Under the pieces are notes generated by a model that worked only from the letters and a program-made list of their open reading frames with translations, made no database searches and was not told where the DNA came from. DNA of 32,984 nt from Candidatus Bathyarchaeota archaeon (GTDB lineage Archaea; Thermoproteota; CALKCG01; B24; JAGTQN01), in NCBI GenBank assembly GCA_018396395.1, contig JAGTQN010000005.1, positions 6,986 through 39,969 of the forward strand, written 5' to 3'. A program made the position numbers and the translations under genes. Below, piece by piece: positions 32,273 through 32,984 of the stretch. Position 1 is the stretch's first letter, and each line of letters begins with the position of its first letter.

Positions 32273-32984
32273 TTAAGCCCTACCCTTCTCCATTCCATAA
32301 GACTGAGTTTCCAAAACAGGCTTTATGGCTTTAAGCCATCGTATCGTGTCCCTGACGGCACCAGCACAGACTATCGTTACGCGATGCTCAGCTCCCTCTT
32401 GAAGGATCCGCGCGAACTTAGCCCTTATCCGCTCCTCGTCGAGGATAAGATCCTCAGGATGGATCCATCTCTCCATGACTATGGAATTCCCAAGAACTTC
32501 CTTGGCGATGCTAATAGATGTCCATGGGCTTATCTGGACTGTCCTCAGCCCTGCAATCTCCTTTATGGCAGGAAGAAAAGGCCCTATATTCCCACAGCTA
32601 TGGAAGTAGGATATGCCTTCCCTGTAAAACTCGGCAAGCCTCTTCTCGCGAGGGAGGACCAGCTCCCTATAATTCTTAGGCGAAAGAACCTTGGCGTCAA
32701 CCTCATCATTGCTCAAGGAAGAGGAGGCGACAACTTCTCTACCCAAAAAACGACTCCAATCAACTTCCCAGACAATCCTAGCCTCCGTAACGAAGTCCAA
32801 GAGCTCCTCGATGAGGCGAGGCCTCTTTATGAGGCTTAGGAGGCTGTTCTGCCAGCCCATCATGTGGACGAGGACTCCCCAGGGTCCTCTTGTCCAAGGA
32901 CGGTATTCTATGCGAAGGTTTTCGCCAACGATTTTCCTCATAGCATCATGAAACCTATGAACCTTAGGCATGAGGCCGCTACTA
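32273..32984 (-). CDS. Uroporphyrinogen decarboxylase/MtaA-family protein (5' end beyond window)
   Basis: The frame stays open to the window edge, so the ATG at 32971 is probably internal and roughly 100 N-terminal residues are missing compared with a family length of about 340. The visible part has the URO-D barrel features: GPWGVLVHMMG near the start, LIEELLDFVTEA, and the metal/substrate strand YFHSCGNIGPFLPAIKEI followed by ISPWTS. A final ITIVCAGAV-type strand closes the barrel. HSCGN points to the corrinoid methyltransferase-like (MtaA/CmuA) branch rather than haem synthesis. No corrinoid partner is seen here. Confidence 0.75.
   Translation of the reverse strand, partial: SSGLMPKVHRFHDAMRKIVGENLRIEYRPWTRGPWGVLVHMMGWQNSLLSLIKRPRLIEELLDFVTEARIVWEVDWSRFLGREVVASSSLSNDEVDAKVLSPKNYRELVLPREKRLAEFYREGISYFHSCGNIGPFLPAIKEIAGLRTVQISPWTSISIAKEVLGNSIVMERWIHPEDLILDEERIRAKFARILQEGAEHRVTIVCAGAVRDTIRWLKAIKPVLETQSYGMEKGRA

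Noticed and set aside
1..32984. CRISPR array, rRNA or tRNA genes
   Set aside because: No regularly spaced repeats and no conserved rRNA or tRNA segments were seen on either strand by eye.

Overview
The window looks archaeal and probably comes from a thermophile of the TACK/Thermoproteota side. That placement is inference from gene content: no rRNA or tRNA gene is present to fix it. Archaeal hallmarks are the two-gene SUF system (SufC-SufB), AMP phosphorylase (DeoA type), myo-inositol-1-phosphate synthase, RtcB, a cis-prenyltransferase with the archaeal N-terminus, a GfcR-type PRTase regulator, a GTPBP1-like GTPase and an AOR-type tungsten/molybdenum oxidoreductase. TATA-like boxes sit about 26 bases ahead of several genes, some transcripts look leaderless, and TTG start codons behind good Shine-Dalgarno sites are frequent.

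Layout. 1-5.3 kb: the tail of one amidohydrolase, a second complete one, class II fumarase, a phosphohexomutase and a nucleotidyltransferase-fold protein. 5.3-13.4 kb: cis-prenyltransferase, RtcB, a 580-base gene-free stretch rich in hairpins, AMP phosphorylase, a GTPBP1-like GTPase, and a CinA-domain protein downstream of small proteins. 13.4-17.9 kb: a UPF0182 giant membrane protein diverging from inositol-phosphate synthase and its overlapping helical partner. 17.9-22.4 kb: a poorly known area with a coiled-coil protein, a 141-bp MITE with target-site duplication, an atypical enolase-superfamily enzyme, a winged-helix regulator, a frame-broken membrane/coiled-coil gene and two small proteins sharing one helical motif. 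22.4-25.2 kb: a DapA-family aldolase, a GfcR-like regulator and a decayed DDE insertion sequence. 25.2-31.2 kb: an iron-sulfur neighbourhood with a DUF362 protein, a four-cluster ferredoxin subunit, an AOR-family catalytic subunit and divergent SufC-SufB. 31.4 kb to the end: an MBL-fold hydrolase convergent with a partial URO-D/MtaA-type protein.

How the genes may work together. The DUF362, ferredoxin, AOR and SUF genes form a theme of Fe-S enzyme supply and low-potential electron transfer. Inositol-phosphate synthase can feed inositol lipids or inositol solutes. The cis-prenyltransferase and phosphohexomutase fit surface glycan synthesis. AMP phosphorylase fits the archaeal nucleotide salvage route, although its usual partners are not in the window. 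The most notable non-coding items are the MITE at 19149-19289, the hairpin-rich 8184-8512 segment, and the inverted-repeat element at 5319-5493.
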